A DNA stretch of 64,000 nt from Elephas maximus indicus (Eukaryota; Chordata; Mammalia; Proboscidea; Elephantidae), in contig NC_064831.1 in NCBI RefSeq assembly GCF_024166365.1, forward strand, positions 53,321,768 to 53,385,767. The letters are read 5' to 3'. Both the position numbers and the translations under genes were made by a program. The number at the start of each line of letters is the position of its first letter. Position 1 is the stretch's first letter. This document shows, piece by piece, positions 33,894 to 44,300 of the stretch. Under the pieces are notes generated by a model. That model was not told the origin of the DNA, ran no database searches, and saw only the letters and a list, made by a program, of their open reading frames with translations.

Positions 33894-34095
33894 TAACCCA
33901 TTGCCATCGAGTGGATTCCAATTCATAGAGACTCTATAGGACACGGTAGAACTGCCCCCATAGAGTTTCTAGTGCTGTAATTCTTTATGAAAGCACACTG
34001 CCACATTTTTCTCCTGTGGTGCAGCTTGTGGGTTCAAACAGGTGGCCTTTTGTTTAGTAGCTGAATACTCAACCATTGCACCACCGGGGGTCTCT
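33894..34095 (-). mobile_element. AfroSINE, long form
   Basis: Minus-strand copy, tail 'cattgccatcgagtggattc', insert 'gctgtaattctttatgaaag', head end 'caccaccggggg'. It inserted into old L1 sequence that resumes near 34248. Confidence 0.88.
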
Positions 34096-34106
34096 AACCC
34101 CTAGAC

Positions 34107-34247
34107 CAAAAAACCAAATCTGTTACTGTCGAGTGGATTCTGACTTGTAGTGACCCTAGAGGCCAGAGTAGAACTGCCCTATAGGGTTTCCAAGGAGCAG
34201 CTGGTGAATTCGAACTGCGAACATTTTGGTTAGCAGTTGTAGCTCTT
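34107..34247 (-). mobile_element. AfroSINE, short form, head-truncated
   Basis: Minus-strand copy in tandem with the preceding one. It has the tail and most of the body but stops at 'gtagctcttccc', losing the very start of the tRNA head. Confidence 0.85.
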
Positions 34248-34400
34248 CCCTGGCAAACACGAACCTGTTCTGCATTTCTACAGTTTTGTCTTCTGAAGAA
34301 CGTTATATAAATGTAATCATACAATATGAAACATTTTGGTGCTGATGTTTTTCACTCAGCATAATTCTAAGGGTTTGTTTTTTAATTTTTTTTTAATTTT
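34248..34400 (-). mobile_element. Old L1 3' UTR fragment
   Basis: 'atgtaatcatacaatatgaa' and 'tttttcactcagcataattc' continue the reverse L1M 3' UTR from before the two SINEs. Confidence 0.65.
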
Positions 34401-34978
34401 GTTTTTTAATTTTGACTGTAATGCCCTTTCCCAATGCCCCAACTCAAAATAACTCTGAAGGACCATTCCAGCTTCAGTTTTCCCCATGGGTTTCGTTGAG
34501 GCCTTTGCTGAGATGGCATTGCCGTCCAACTTCTTTTCCTGCCCAGTCTTGCACTTCTCCTGCCCAATCTTGCTTCCTTTTCTCCCCTTCAGTGAGCGCT
34601 CATCCCAGGAGCACTTTTTAATAAACTGCTTGAATGCTAATCTCTGTCTCAGTGTCAGCTTCCCAAAGAATCCAGCGTGTCATGTTGCCCATGGTCACCA
34701 TTGGTTCCAAGCTCGTCTGTTTTTACTGAATTAATTGAATTTATGGATCCTCCCAGGGACCCACAAGTGCTGTCTCTGTTTTGCACACATCAACCTAGAT
34801 GTGAAACGCAGTCCCTTTCCTAGATGTTACCCAAAAAAGCAAAAAGACAAAACAAAACAAAAAAAAACCTTAGACAAGGTCTTGTGTCTATGGCAGACTT
34901 ACTGAAGGTTTAGAGATGGAAGACGATTTAAATTCAAAGATGTAGACAATGTGAAATTAAATATTAGACTTCCCTGCT
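34401..34978. other. No gene seen
   Basis: Anonymous sequence. A CAAAA-rich run at about 34835-34868 may be a simple repeat. Confidence 0.5.
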
Positions 34979-35368
34979 TGTTATGGATTGAATTGCGTCC
35001 CCCAAAAATCTGAGTTATAAATCCTAACCCTAATACACATAGATGTAATTCCATTTGGGAACAGGGCTTTCTTTGTTATGTTAATGAGACCATATCAGTG
35101 TAGGGTGTGTCTTAAACCAATCACCTTTGAGATATAAAAGGAGCACATCAGGCACACAGACAAGGAAGACAGATGCCACTCCAAGGAACAGAAGCTGAAA
35201 AGAGACAAGGAATTTCCTCAGAGCTGACAGAGAAAGCCTTCCCCTAGAGCTGGCACCCTCAATTCAGACTTCTAGCCTCCTAAATTGTGAGAAAATAAAT
35301 TTCTGTTCGTTAAGGCCACCCACTTGTGGTATTTCTTTCTGTTATAGCAGCACTGAATAACTAAGATG
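34979..35368 (+). mobile_element. MaLR solo LTR
   Basis: Starts TGTTATGGATTGAATTGCGT, includes 'gagaaaataaatttctgttc' with an AATAAA, and ends near 'taactaagatg'. Flanking pentamers ctgct / ctgtt fit a 5-bp duplication. Related to the LTRs at 6614 and 44694; no internal region. Confidence 0.8.
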
Positions 35369-35555
35369 CTGTTCTTTTAAAACCCCCTGGAATTATGGCA
35401 GGTTAAAGGAAAATGGGAAATGACTTATCCTAAACACTCAGGAATGCTAGATAAGATTTAACATTTTTTTTTGTCTTTTAAAAATGTATAACTGAGCTCG
35501 AAAGTAATAATCAAAGCACCGCCTTCCCCCAGCTGAACTGCCCTGAAGCTAAACA

Positions 35556-35728
35556 AAAACCAAAAAAAAAGAAACCCACTGCTGTTGAGTCGATTCTGAC
35601 TCATAGCGACCCTACAGGACAGAGTAGAACTGCCCCATAGAGTTTCCAAGGAGCACCTGGTGGATTTGAACTACCAACTCTTTGGTTAGCAGCCATAGCA
35701 CTTAACCACTACACCACCAGCATTTCCA
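35556..35728 (-). mobile_element. AfroSINE, short form
   Basis: Minus-strand copy with a perfect 11-bp duplication gaagctaaaca at 35545-35555 and 35729-35739. Confidence 0.93.
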
Positions 35729-35784
35729 GAAGCTAAACAGTGGCGGAAGAAAGAAAAAAGCAGACCTAAAGAAAGTACCCCAAG

Positions 35785-35935
35785 GCGCATTGGAGGAAAG
35801 ACCTGGCTCTCTTCTTCTGAAAGACCACAGCCGTTGAAAGCCCTATGGAGCGCGGTTCTACTCTGAAACACACGGGGTCTCCATGGATCAGTTTTGACTG
35901 TACCATAAATGGTCTGGTTTTTGTTTTTTTGTAAC
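35785..35935 (+). mobile_element. AfroSINE2-type SINE, 5'-truncated
   Basis: Plus-strand body 'gaaagaccacagccgttgaa' and tail 'ggggtctccatggatcagtt', ending in a T-rich run. The tRNA head is missing. Confidence 0.75.
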
Positions 35936-36309
35936 AGTAGAAGAATGTAAGAGAGGAAGAGGGAGGAAGGGGGTGCCTGACACTCTCTGGGGCAGGAGTT
36001 TTCCAGGTGGACGCTGGAGAAGATAATATTTCAGGAAGAAAGAAAAGTCTGTGCAAAGGCCTGGGGCATTTAACAGCCCTGTGTTTTCTGAGAACTTCAG
36101 AGGGAAATGGGGGAGGAAAGGAGAGGGGCCTGATTCTGAAGAGTCTTTTGTATCAGGCATGTTCTTAGCTGCAAATTGCAGTAACAACTCTACCAGTTCA
36201 AGTGGAAAAGGAATTTATTAAAGCATATTGGCTAGGATGACTGTATGTTTTATTGTTCCATTTGAGAGGGAAAGGGTGCTGTTTTTAATTGTGCCTGGAG
36301 AGCAGGTGT

Positions 36310-36484
36310 GGAGCCCTGGTGGCTCCGTGGTTAAGAGCTCAGCTGCTAACCGAAAGGTCAGCAGTTCAAATCCACCAGCCGCTCCTTGGAAATCTATGGC
36401 ATAGTTCTGCTTTGCCCTATAGGGTCACTATGAGTTGGAATCAACTGGACAGCAATGGGTTTGGTTTTTGGTTTTTGTTTTTTG
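36310..36484 (+). mobile_element. AfroSINE, short form
   Basis: Full plus-strand copy: 'gagccctggtggctccgtgg' head, B-box-like 'agttcaaatcc', tail 'gggtcactatgagttggaat', and a TTTGG/TTTTG-rich end. Confidence 0.92.
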
Positions 36485-36764
36485 GGCCAGTAGGTGCAAA
36501 GGAGACACGTACTGGAGTTTTTAATATTAGGGAGCTCCCAGAAGGTGGAGGGTTGGGAGTCCCGAGTCTGACCTGGAATAGAGCCTGAGTACGCTGTGGG
36601 ATAGACCCGCTGCTCAGACGGGCACCGGACATGCCCCAAGGGCCCTGCTGTAGCCAGATGTTTCGGCCCCCACCCTTGATGGCATCACCAGCTTCTGGAA
36701 ATGGGTGCCTCTGATTGGAGCTTACTTCACACTCCTGTGCCAAGGGAAGGGAGACTGGGCAGGT

Positions 36765-37060
36765 AAATTCCTGGCACCACTGTGCGGCTTTGGGCAAATT
36801 ACTTAACCTCTCTGTGCTTCCATCTCTTCACGTACAACCAAACCCACTGCCCTCAAATCGATTCTGACTCATAGCGACGCCATAGGACAAAGCACTGCCC
36901 TGTGGGGTTTCCAAAAAGCAGCTGGTGGACTGGAACTGCCGACCCTTTGGTTAGCAACTGAGCTCTTCACCACCAGGGCTCCTCTTCATGTATAAGACGG
37001 CAATAATGGCACTATCCACCTTTAGAGTTGCTATGATGCTTAAATGAGATAGACATCCAG
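36765..37060 (+). mobile_element. MIR SINE, split by AfroSINE
   Basis: Plus MIR: 'gctttgggcaaattacttaa' with 'cctctctgtgcttccatctc' on the left and 'gctatgatgcttaaatgaga' on the right. Confidence 0.7.
36838..36981 (-). mobile_element. AfroSINE, short form, nested in MIR
   Basis: Minus-strand copy with duplication ctcttcacgtacaa (36824-36837) versus ctcttcatgtataa (36982-36995). The copy lacks a few bases near the head. Confidence 0.9.
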
Positions 37061-37061
37061 T

Positions 37062-37118
37062 TGTTTGTCAGTTGATTCAGACTCATGGCAACCCCATGTG
37101 TGTCAGAATAGAACTGTG
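37062..37118 (-). mobile_element. AfroSINE2 tail, 5'-truncated
   Basis: Only the tail 'cagttgattcagactcatgg' and the adjoining 'gtgtgtcagaatagaactgt' remain. Confidence 0.75.
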
Positions 37119-37369
37119 GGATAAGAAATCCCCCCAAATAAAGGAAAGATGTTCTGGAGGGGGCCCTAAGAATGACAAATATCCACTGCACCTTATTTTG
37201 GAACTGAGGAGTATGATAAATATGAATTACTTTTCTTATTCACTCATTCATTCAATAAAAATGTCATTGTCCCTGGGGCTCAGGGTATATGTGTGTAAAT
37301 CAAATTAAATACAGCTAGGGCTCCCCACCCATCAAAACTGGTAGAAAGTACAATATCAATCTTATTATT

Positions 37370-37541
37370 AAACCAAACCCACTGCCATCAGGTCGAGTCC
37401 AGCTCGTAGCAACCCCATAGGGTTTCCAAAGCTGTAAATCTCTACGGAAGCAGATGGCCACATCTTCTTCCCTTGGAGCCACTCGTTTCGAACCTTTCGG
37501 TTAGAGGTCAATTGCTTTAACCATTGCACCACCAGGGGTCC
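37370..37541 (-). mobile_element. AfroSINE, long form with small deletion
   Basis: Minus-strand copy: the tail runs 'gcaaccccatagggtttcca', skipping the usual 'ggacagagtagaactg' segment, then continues with the long-form insert and head. Confidence 0.85.
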
Positions 37542-37959
37542 TTTAGTATTAAACGAGAACCCCAGAAAATTGTCAGTCTGTAGTCGTAGCTGTGGTAGTG
37601 CTCCATGAGGGTCCCCAGGCCTACAGAGTCTGCTTGGTGGGGTGAACCTTCCTGGACTTTTCACACCTTCAGCAACAAGTTTAGTCAGGAGGCCTTCACT
37701 GAACGCTGGCTGCAAAGTCTTGGTCTCTGGTGGTTGGGGTTCAGTGCTCAGAGATGACCACGCCTTCTGAGGGCCTGGCTCCCCAAGGCTCTCACAGCTA
37801 CATGGCCCATACCTGGGCCCACACTCTTGAAATGTGCACCAATGACCATTTTGTGTCTACAACCTTTCCACACACCACCCCTTGACAATGGACATGGGTG
37901 TGAGGGATGAGGCAGAAAGGACTAGTTCCTGACTCTTCTTCTTCTGTTGCTCCAGGTGA

Positions 37960-38115
37960 ACAGAGACCAGTTGTGCCTTGGATGGCTGCTGGAAGCTTTT
38001 AGGACCCCAGGCACTACACAACAAACTAGGAGGTAGTACAGAAGCACTGTTCTAGGATGTCCCAAGAAATCACGATATTAAACCTCCAAATCAAGGAACC
38101 AAATCCCATGAAGTG
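37960..38115 (-). mobile_element. L1 3' UTR fragment
   Basis: 'gcttttaggaccccaggcac' and the following sequence parallel the reverse-oriented 3' UTR at 8810-8880. Diverged. Confidence 0.5.
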
Positions 38116-38129
38116 TTTGGTTGTACATA

Positions 38130-39170
38130 AGCAGCCTCAGCAGCTACTCTTTTTAAATTTTTCTTGTCATTGTTGTAAATGTATCTGTCACACAACTTTT
38201 GCCAATTGAACTTTTTTAGGTGTACAACTTATTGACAGCAATTACAATAATCAGCTGAGCAACCCTACCCTTAATCAATGCGATTTTTCCATCACCGTTG
38301 ACCCCCCTTTTCCCACCCCTGTTAACCACTAATAAATTTTGTTCTCTATACATTTGCCTTTTCTTATCTTTTTATATAAAGGAGGTCATACAATATTTGT
38401 CCTTTTGTGATTGGTTTATTTCACTCAGCATAATGTTTTCAAGTTCCATCCATACTGTAAGCATATATCAAGACTTAATGTCTCCTACTGGCTGAGTAGT
38501 ATTCCATTGAATGCATGTACCACGTTTTGCTTACCCATTCATCTGTCGATGGGCATTTAGGTTGTTTCCACCTTTTGGCTGTTGTGAATATGCTGTCACT
38601 ATTTTTTATTTTTGCCCTTCTACTGGGTGCGTAGTGATAGCTTATTGTGGTTTTAATTTGCATTTCCCTTGTGGCTAATGATGCTTGACATCTTTTCATG
38701 TGCTTATTTGCTATCTATAGCGAAATGTCTCTTCAGTGAAATATCTCTTCATGTTTTTTGCCCAGTTTCTGATTAGATTGTTTGGTTTTTTATTGGGGAG
38801 GTTTTGAGAGTTCTTTACATATTCTAGATACTTTTGTTAGACCTGTGGTTTGCAAATACTTTCTCCCATTCTATAGCTTGTCTTTTCATCCTCTTAACAG
38901 GGTCTTACTCCAAGCAAAAGTTTTAATTTTGATGAAGTGCAATTTATCAATTTTTCGTTCTATGGATCATGCTTTTGGTGTCAGGTCTAAGGACTTTTCA
39001 CACAGGCCCAGATTCCAAAAATTTCCTTTTTTTTTCCTTAAAGTTTTATGGCTTTACATTTAATTCCATGATGCATTTTGAGTTAACTTTTATATAAGGT
39101 GTGAGACTTAGATCTCTAGTGGTTTGCTTTTCTTCCACCTGATTCATGTGACTCCCAGTCCTGAGTTAGC
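38130..39170 (-). mobile_element. Old L1, ORF2 end and 3' UTR
   Basis: Reverse-orientation L1M: 'tttcactcagcataatgttt', 'cattcatctgtcgatgggca', 'gttgtttccaccttttggct' and the 'gttctttacatattctagat' stretch. Only short broken frames. Confidence 0.75.
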
Positions 39171-39892
39171 TCTTGCCTTTGGCCCTCTGCATGGTTCTGT
39201 GCTTCTGTTCCACTTCTGATTCGAGAAGAAGTACAGAAGAGTGCATAAAACATACAGGTACAGTTTAAGGAATGATAACATGAGCATTCATTATAACTAC
39301 CACTGGCTATGTCCTTTACATTTTTTCTCTTTATATTTTCTCTCTCATTGCCATGTGCTTGGAGCGAGGGCCCTTATGGTGGGAACCTCCAACTCCTGTG
39401 CACTCTAACTGCTCCAGAGACCTCAGTGAGTTTTTGTACCAGACCCTCTGAGTCCCATAAGACCTTGATCTCTTGGAGCTTGGGCTCTGTGAATAGCCCC
39501 AGCACTTTACAATTATTTAGCTCCAGTATCTTCTGACTGGGTGTGTTCACCTTTATTGCCTTTTCCTCCCATTAAATAATTATCAGCTCAGAATTTTTGC
39601 AGCTTTTTCTCTTGATAACAACTTATTAAGTCTGAGAACTCTCTCCATTCCCTTTGTGAGGAAACACAGGGTCATTTTGTACACTGGGCATATTGCCCAA
39701 AAGCCTAATGCCTATTGGCTCTCAAAAAATCTTTGAGAATTAAAAAAATATATATATTAATGTCAAATACAAAATATAGAAAGAAAATTGCCAAGTTGGA
39801 ATGGACAAAGGTTTAATATTTTCAAAATTATGGCAACTTCATTGTTTAAAAATTAGGATTACTGTATATACTGTATGTTTTGTATTTTGTAG
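39171..39892. other. No gene seen
   Basis: Mostly anonymous AT-rich sequence. A 75-codon plus-strand frame at 39309 has a hydrophobic start but nothing recognisable. Confidence 0.5.
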
Positions 39893-39905
39893 CAATTTAA
39901 GGTTA

Positions 39906-40059
39906 AACCTGTTGCCAGTCCAGTTAATTCTGACTCACAGCAACCCCACAGGACAGAGGTGGAACTAGCCCATAGGGTTTCCAAGGAGCAGCTGGTGGAT
40001 TCCAACTGCTAACCTTTTGGTTAGCAGCCAAGCTCTTAACCACTGTGCCACCAGGGCTC
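39906..40059 (-). mobile_element. AfroSINE, short form
   Basis: Minus-strand copy with a perfect 13-bp duplication caatttaaggtta at 39893-39905 and 40060-40072. Confidence 0.94.
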
Positions 40060-40203
40060 CAATTTAAGGTTAGATTTCTTATTTTACGAAGATCTGTGAT
40101 CATCTAGATATACTAAGGAATCAGAGCTGATTGTAAATTATAAGTTACTTTTGCATTAAAAAGTTCAAAAGCAAAATTTTAAAAATTACTGCAAAAAAAT
40201 ATA

Positions 40204-40397
40204 AACCCAAACTCATTGCTGTCCAATCAATTCCGACCCATAGCGACCCTATAGGGCAGAGTAGAACTGTCCCACAGGGTTTCCAAGGCTGTAGAAGCAG
40301 ACGGCCACATCATTCTCCCTCCAAGCAACTGCTGAGTTCCAGCTGCTGACCTTTCAGTTAGCAGCCAAGCGCTTGGCCACTGCGCCACCAAAGCTCC
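40204..40397 (-). mobile_element. AfroSINE, long form with small deletion
   Basis: Minus-strand copy with 'ggctgtagaagcagacggcc'; the usual 'aatctttacgg' is lost. An A-run follows at 40402-40416. It is the closest recognised repeat upstream of the LACTB CpG island. Confidence 0.9.
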
Positions 40398-41024
40398 TTG
40401 CAAAAAAAAAAAAAAAATCACGTATAGCCTGGACGTAACTTATGATTTGGTGTGTAGGTGGGCCTACCGAAAAAAGAGATTTTAACCAGACCTTAGGGAA
40501 ATGGAAGGAACTGAACCGAGACATAAAGGATGGTGAGATAGCAAGAGATATGAGCATTCTGAGGGGAAATGAGATGCCTGCTGAGCGTCCGCTCAGTGCC
40601 ATTCTCTAGGAACTGAGAATCCCAAAGTGAAAGTCACGACTGTCCGGGAGGTCACAGTGTGGAGATAAGTCAGGCATGTCAAGTGATACAATGTGTCAAG
40701 TGTACTGTAATTAAGGAGGTGTGCGCACTGGGGGGCAAGAAGGTGTGGCTAGAACTGCGGTCGAGGGCGGGGACTAGGAAGGCTTCTCTGATCACACTTC
40801 TTGATCTGAGGGGAGACAGAGAAAGAAGGAGAGAGAGAAGGATGACGAAATATGAAGAATGAAACAAGGGAACAAAAGGGAAAGAGGAAGGGAGGGCTCG
40901 ATGCGATCGGCGCTCCGGCCTTCGGGCCTCGACTGCTAGTGTCTGGGCGCGGTCACCGCCCCTCCCCCGCACGCCGCGGCCGCCCGGCCTCCCGAGCTCC
41001 GAGGCGGCGGCTCCCACAGACGCC

Positions 41025-41387
41025 ATGTACCGGGTCCCGGCCGCCGCGACGGCGCGGGCCGCGACCCTCGGGGGCTGGGCCTGGGGCTGCGGGCGGCGCG
41101 GAGCCCACCAGCGCGCGGGGCTGCCGCCGCTCGGCCACGGCTGGGTCGGGGGCCTCGGGCTCGGGCTGGGGCTGGCGCTCGGGGTGAAGCTGGCGGGCGG
41201 GTTGAGGGGCGCAGCCCCCGCGCCGCCTCCCGCAGCCCCCGACCCCGAGGCGTCGCCTCAGGCCGAGCCGCCGCGGCAGCCCGAGCAGTCCCTCGCCCCG
41301 TGGTCCCCGCAGACCCCGGCGCCGCCCCTCTCCAAGCGCTTCGCCAGAGCCATCAAGAGCAGCCGCGACCTGCTGCACAGGATCAAG
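41025..41387 (+). CDS. LACTB: LACTB coding exon 1
   Basis: 121 codons, ending in phase 0 at AAG followed by gtgcgg. It encodes the mitochondrial targeting/N-terminal region: Arg and Ala without acidic residues for the first 60 residues, a Gly/Leu hydrophobic segment at about 39-54, then a Pro/Ala/Glu linker and the start of the folded domain ('FARAIKSSRDLLHRIK'). The ATG has G at -3. Extremely GC-rich. The frame stays open through intron 1 to 41810, so exon length rests on the splice site and on homology. Confidence 0.93.
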
Positions 41388-44300
41388 GTGCGGGCGCCGG
41401 GCGTGGGTGGCCGGGGCCCAGCGCCCCTTCCCGACGGCCCGTCCCAGGCGTCACCCCGGAGTGGGACCCTCGGTGCTCATCCCCCGAGGCCCAGCGGACC
41501 CCACCCTGGGCTTCCGAGAAAGACTTCCCGTTTCCCAACCGTCTGGCCACGGTCCGAGGCTCCCGGGGGTTGCCTAAGTGGGTCGGGCGTCACCGCCCTT
41601 CTCGGGGACCGCCCCCTCGTCTCCCCACCCGGGCCTGTCCGGGCACACCCGTCCTGGTTAGCGGCCAGGCGAAACCTGAACCGCGGTCGGCAGGGGCCGA
41701 GCCCAGGGGGCGGGGCGGGGCCGAGGGGCGGGGCCGGGGAGGGGCCGAGGGGAGGGGTGGGGCCGGCCTCGGTGGGCGGGGCCGAGACGCAGGAGGCGGG
41801 CCCGAGCTGAGGGGGTGGGGCCCAGGGAACGGTCGACGCCTGGAAGGTCCCAGGTGAAAGCGCTGGGAGATGTTATCTACCCTTTCTTTGAATTGTCTAT
41901 TGTTTCTTCCTTTGCACCTAGGATGAGGTGGGTGCACCGGGCATAGTGGTTGGAGTTTCTGTGGATGGAAAAGAAATCTGGTCAGAAGGTGGGCTCTGAA
42001 AAGTTTTGATTTAGTGGTTTGTTTTATGCCAGATGGTTAATGAAGTCTTGATGTTTTATTACTTGGAATAAAACCCAAAAAACCAAACCCATTGCCCTCG
42101 AGTCAATTCCAACTCATAGCGAGCCAATAGAACAGAGTAGAACGGCTGTATAGAGTTTCCAAGGAGCGCCTGGCGGATTTGAACTGCTGACCTTTGGTTA
42201 GCAGCCTGTAGTATTCAACCACTATCTCGCCAGGGTTCCCACTACTTGGAATGAATCCCATGAAATGCTATTCGGTTTACGTAAAATCATACAATATTGT
42301 AGAGAAAACGTATCTAACAGAATAAAGAATTGGGTTTTCTATAACAGCAAGATTTAAAATGTGACTAATGAATAAGTTAACCTTATGGGGCAGTTTTACT
42401 CTGTCTTATAGGGTCGCTATGAGTCAGAAACGACTCAACGGCAGCATGGTTTGGGTTTTTTTTTTAAGGAATAAATTGGAGTCTTAAAGTCGGTTGTTTC
42501 TGCCCCCAATTTTCTATTAGGACTGGATTTATTGGTCCAAAAGGTGTAATAGAACAGTGTGATAACTGCGAATTTGTAGGTAACCCTCGTGGGTAGATGA
42601 GATGTAAGGAGTTCTGTACTTCCCTGTTTTCATTTAATCAACAATTTATTGAGTCCCTCTACCGTTCTAAGGACTGAGGTGCTCCTGCGCCAAGCCCTGG
42701 TGTTTCAGTTGCCTTATATGCATGTGAAAGGTGGACAGTGACTAAGGAAGACTGAAGAAGAACCAATGCCTTTGGATTATGGTGTTGGCGAAGAATATTG
42801 AATATACCGTAGACTGCCAGAAGAACAAGCAAATCTGTCTTGGGAGAAATACAGCCAGAATGCTCCTTGGAAGTGAGGATGGCGAGACTTTGTTTCATGT
42901 GCTTTGGACATGTTATCAGGAGGGACCAATCCCTGGAGAAGTACACCATACTTGGTAAAGTAGAGGGTCAACAAAAAAGAGGAAGACTCTCAACGAGACA
43001 GATTGATACAGTGATTGCAACAACAGGCTCAAACGTAATGATTGTGAAGATGGCGCAGGACCAAGCAGTGTTTTATTTTGTGGTACATAGGGTTGCTATG
43101 AGTCAGAACCGACTCAGCCGCACCTAACAGCAACAATGGTTATGATAGTGATCTTTAAGTGTTCCATTTCATTTTTGAAAATTTTCAGTTTTCTTTGATT
43201 CAGGTATTCTATATTGCATGTTCTAATTACTAATGGATGTTTGCAGTTGTTACTTCTCATTTAGAGTCATGTTACATCAGCAAATGAATATCCCAAAGGC
43301 CTTACTGCGTCCACGTCATTAAGGTTGACTCTGATTTGAAGAGGCAGTTTGTCAAATTTATTCTTGAGATGGTCTCTTAATTCAAGCGGGATATACTCAA
43401 GGTCGTATTTTCACTCTTGTGGAATTGCTCTAATTTTCTTCAGTTTCAACTGGAACTTGTATATGAGCAATCAATGGTCTCTTCCACAGTTGGCCACAGG
43501 GCTTGTTCTGACTGATGATATTAAGCATCTCCATTGTCTCTTTCCACAGATGTAGTTGATTTGATTCTTGGTATGCCATCTGGTGAGTACCACGTGTATA
43601 ATTGCTGTTTATATTGTTGAAAAAAGGTATTTCCAATGAATGGGTAGTTGATCTTGTAAAATTGTATCAAGCACAGAGTAGCTAAAACAAATGGAAGAAA
43701 TGATGAAGTAAAAGCTGAACTGAAGATTTCAAAAGATGTCATCATAGATATTATGATGACATGTGCAAAAACCTGGAGTTAGAAAACCAAAGGAAGAACA
43801 CGATTGGCATTTCTCAAGCTGAAAGAACTGAATAGAAAATTTAAGCCTGGGAACTGCAATACCAAAGAATTCTATAGGTAAAACATTGAGATTCTTCAAC
43901 AAACCGATGCAGCACTGGAAGTGCTTACTAAGGAAATTTGGAAGATAGCTACCTGGTCAACCAACTGGAAGAGATCCTTATTTGAGCCCATTCCAAAGAA
44001 ATATAATGATATAGAATGGTATTATTAATATTACGTGTTAGCAAAATTTCGTAGAAAATAATTCAGAAAACACTTCAGCCATACATTGACAGGGAACTAC
44101 CAGAAATTCAAGCCAAATTCAGAAGAGGATGTGGAATGAGGGATATCATTGCCGATATCAGATGCACCTTGGCAGAGAGTAGAGGATACCAGAAAGATGT
44201 TTATCTGTGTTTTATTGACTATGGGAAGACATTTGACTGTTGGTATCGTAACAAATTATGGATAATATTAAAAAGAATGGGGATTTCAGAATACTTAATT

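Larger units (their letters stand above)
40890..41860 (+). promoter_or_regulatory. LACTB: CpG-island promoter of LACTB
   Basis: GC content and CpG density rise sharply at about 40890 and fall near 41860, spanning the presumed start site, exon 1 and intron 1. No TATA box is visible ahead of the ATG at 41025. GC boxes (ggggcggggc) are frequent, mostly in intron 1. This suits dispersed initiation of a widely expressed gene. The exact transcription start cannot be read from sequence. Confidence 0.85.

Noticed and set aside
1..40880. Exons of TPM1, the gene upstream of LACTB in human
   Set aside because: I found no coding sequence resembling tropomyosin; in human the gap to LACTB is about 50 kb, so it probably lies outside the window.
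40953..41378. 141-codon minus-strand frame and other frames over LACTB exon 1
   Set aside because: Shadows of GC-rich coding DNA on the opposite strand; the plus-strand frame is the one matching LACTB.
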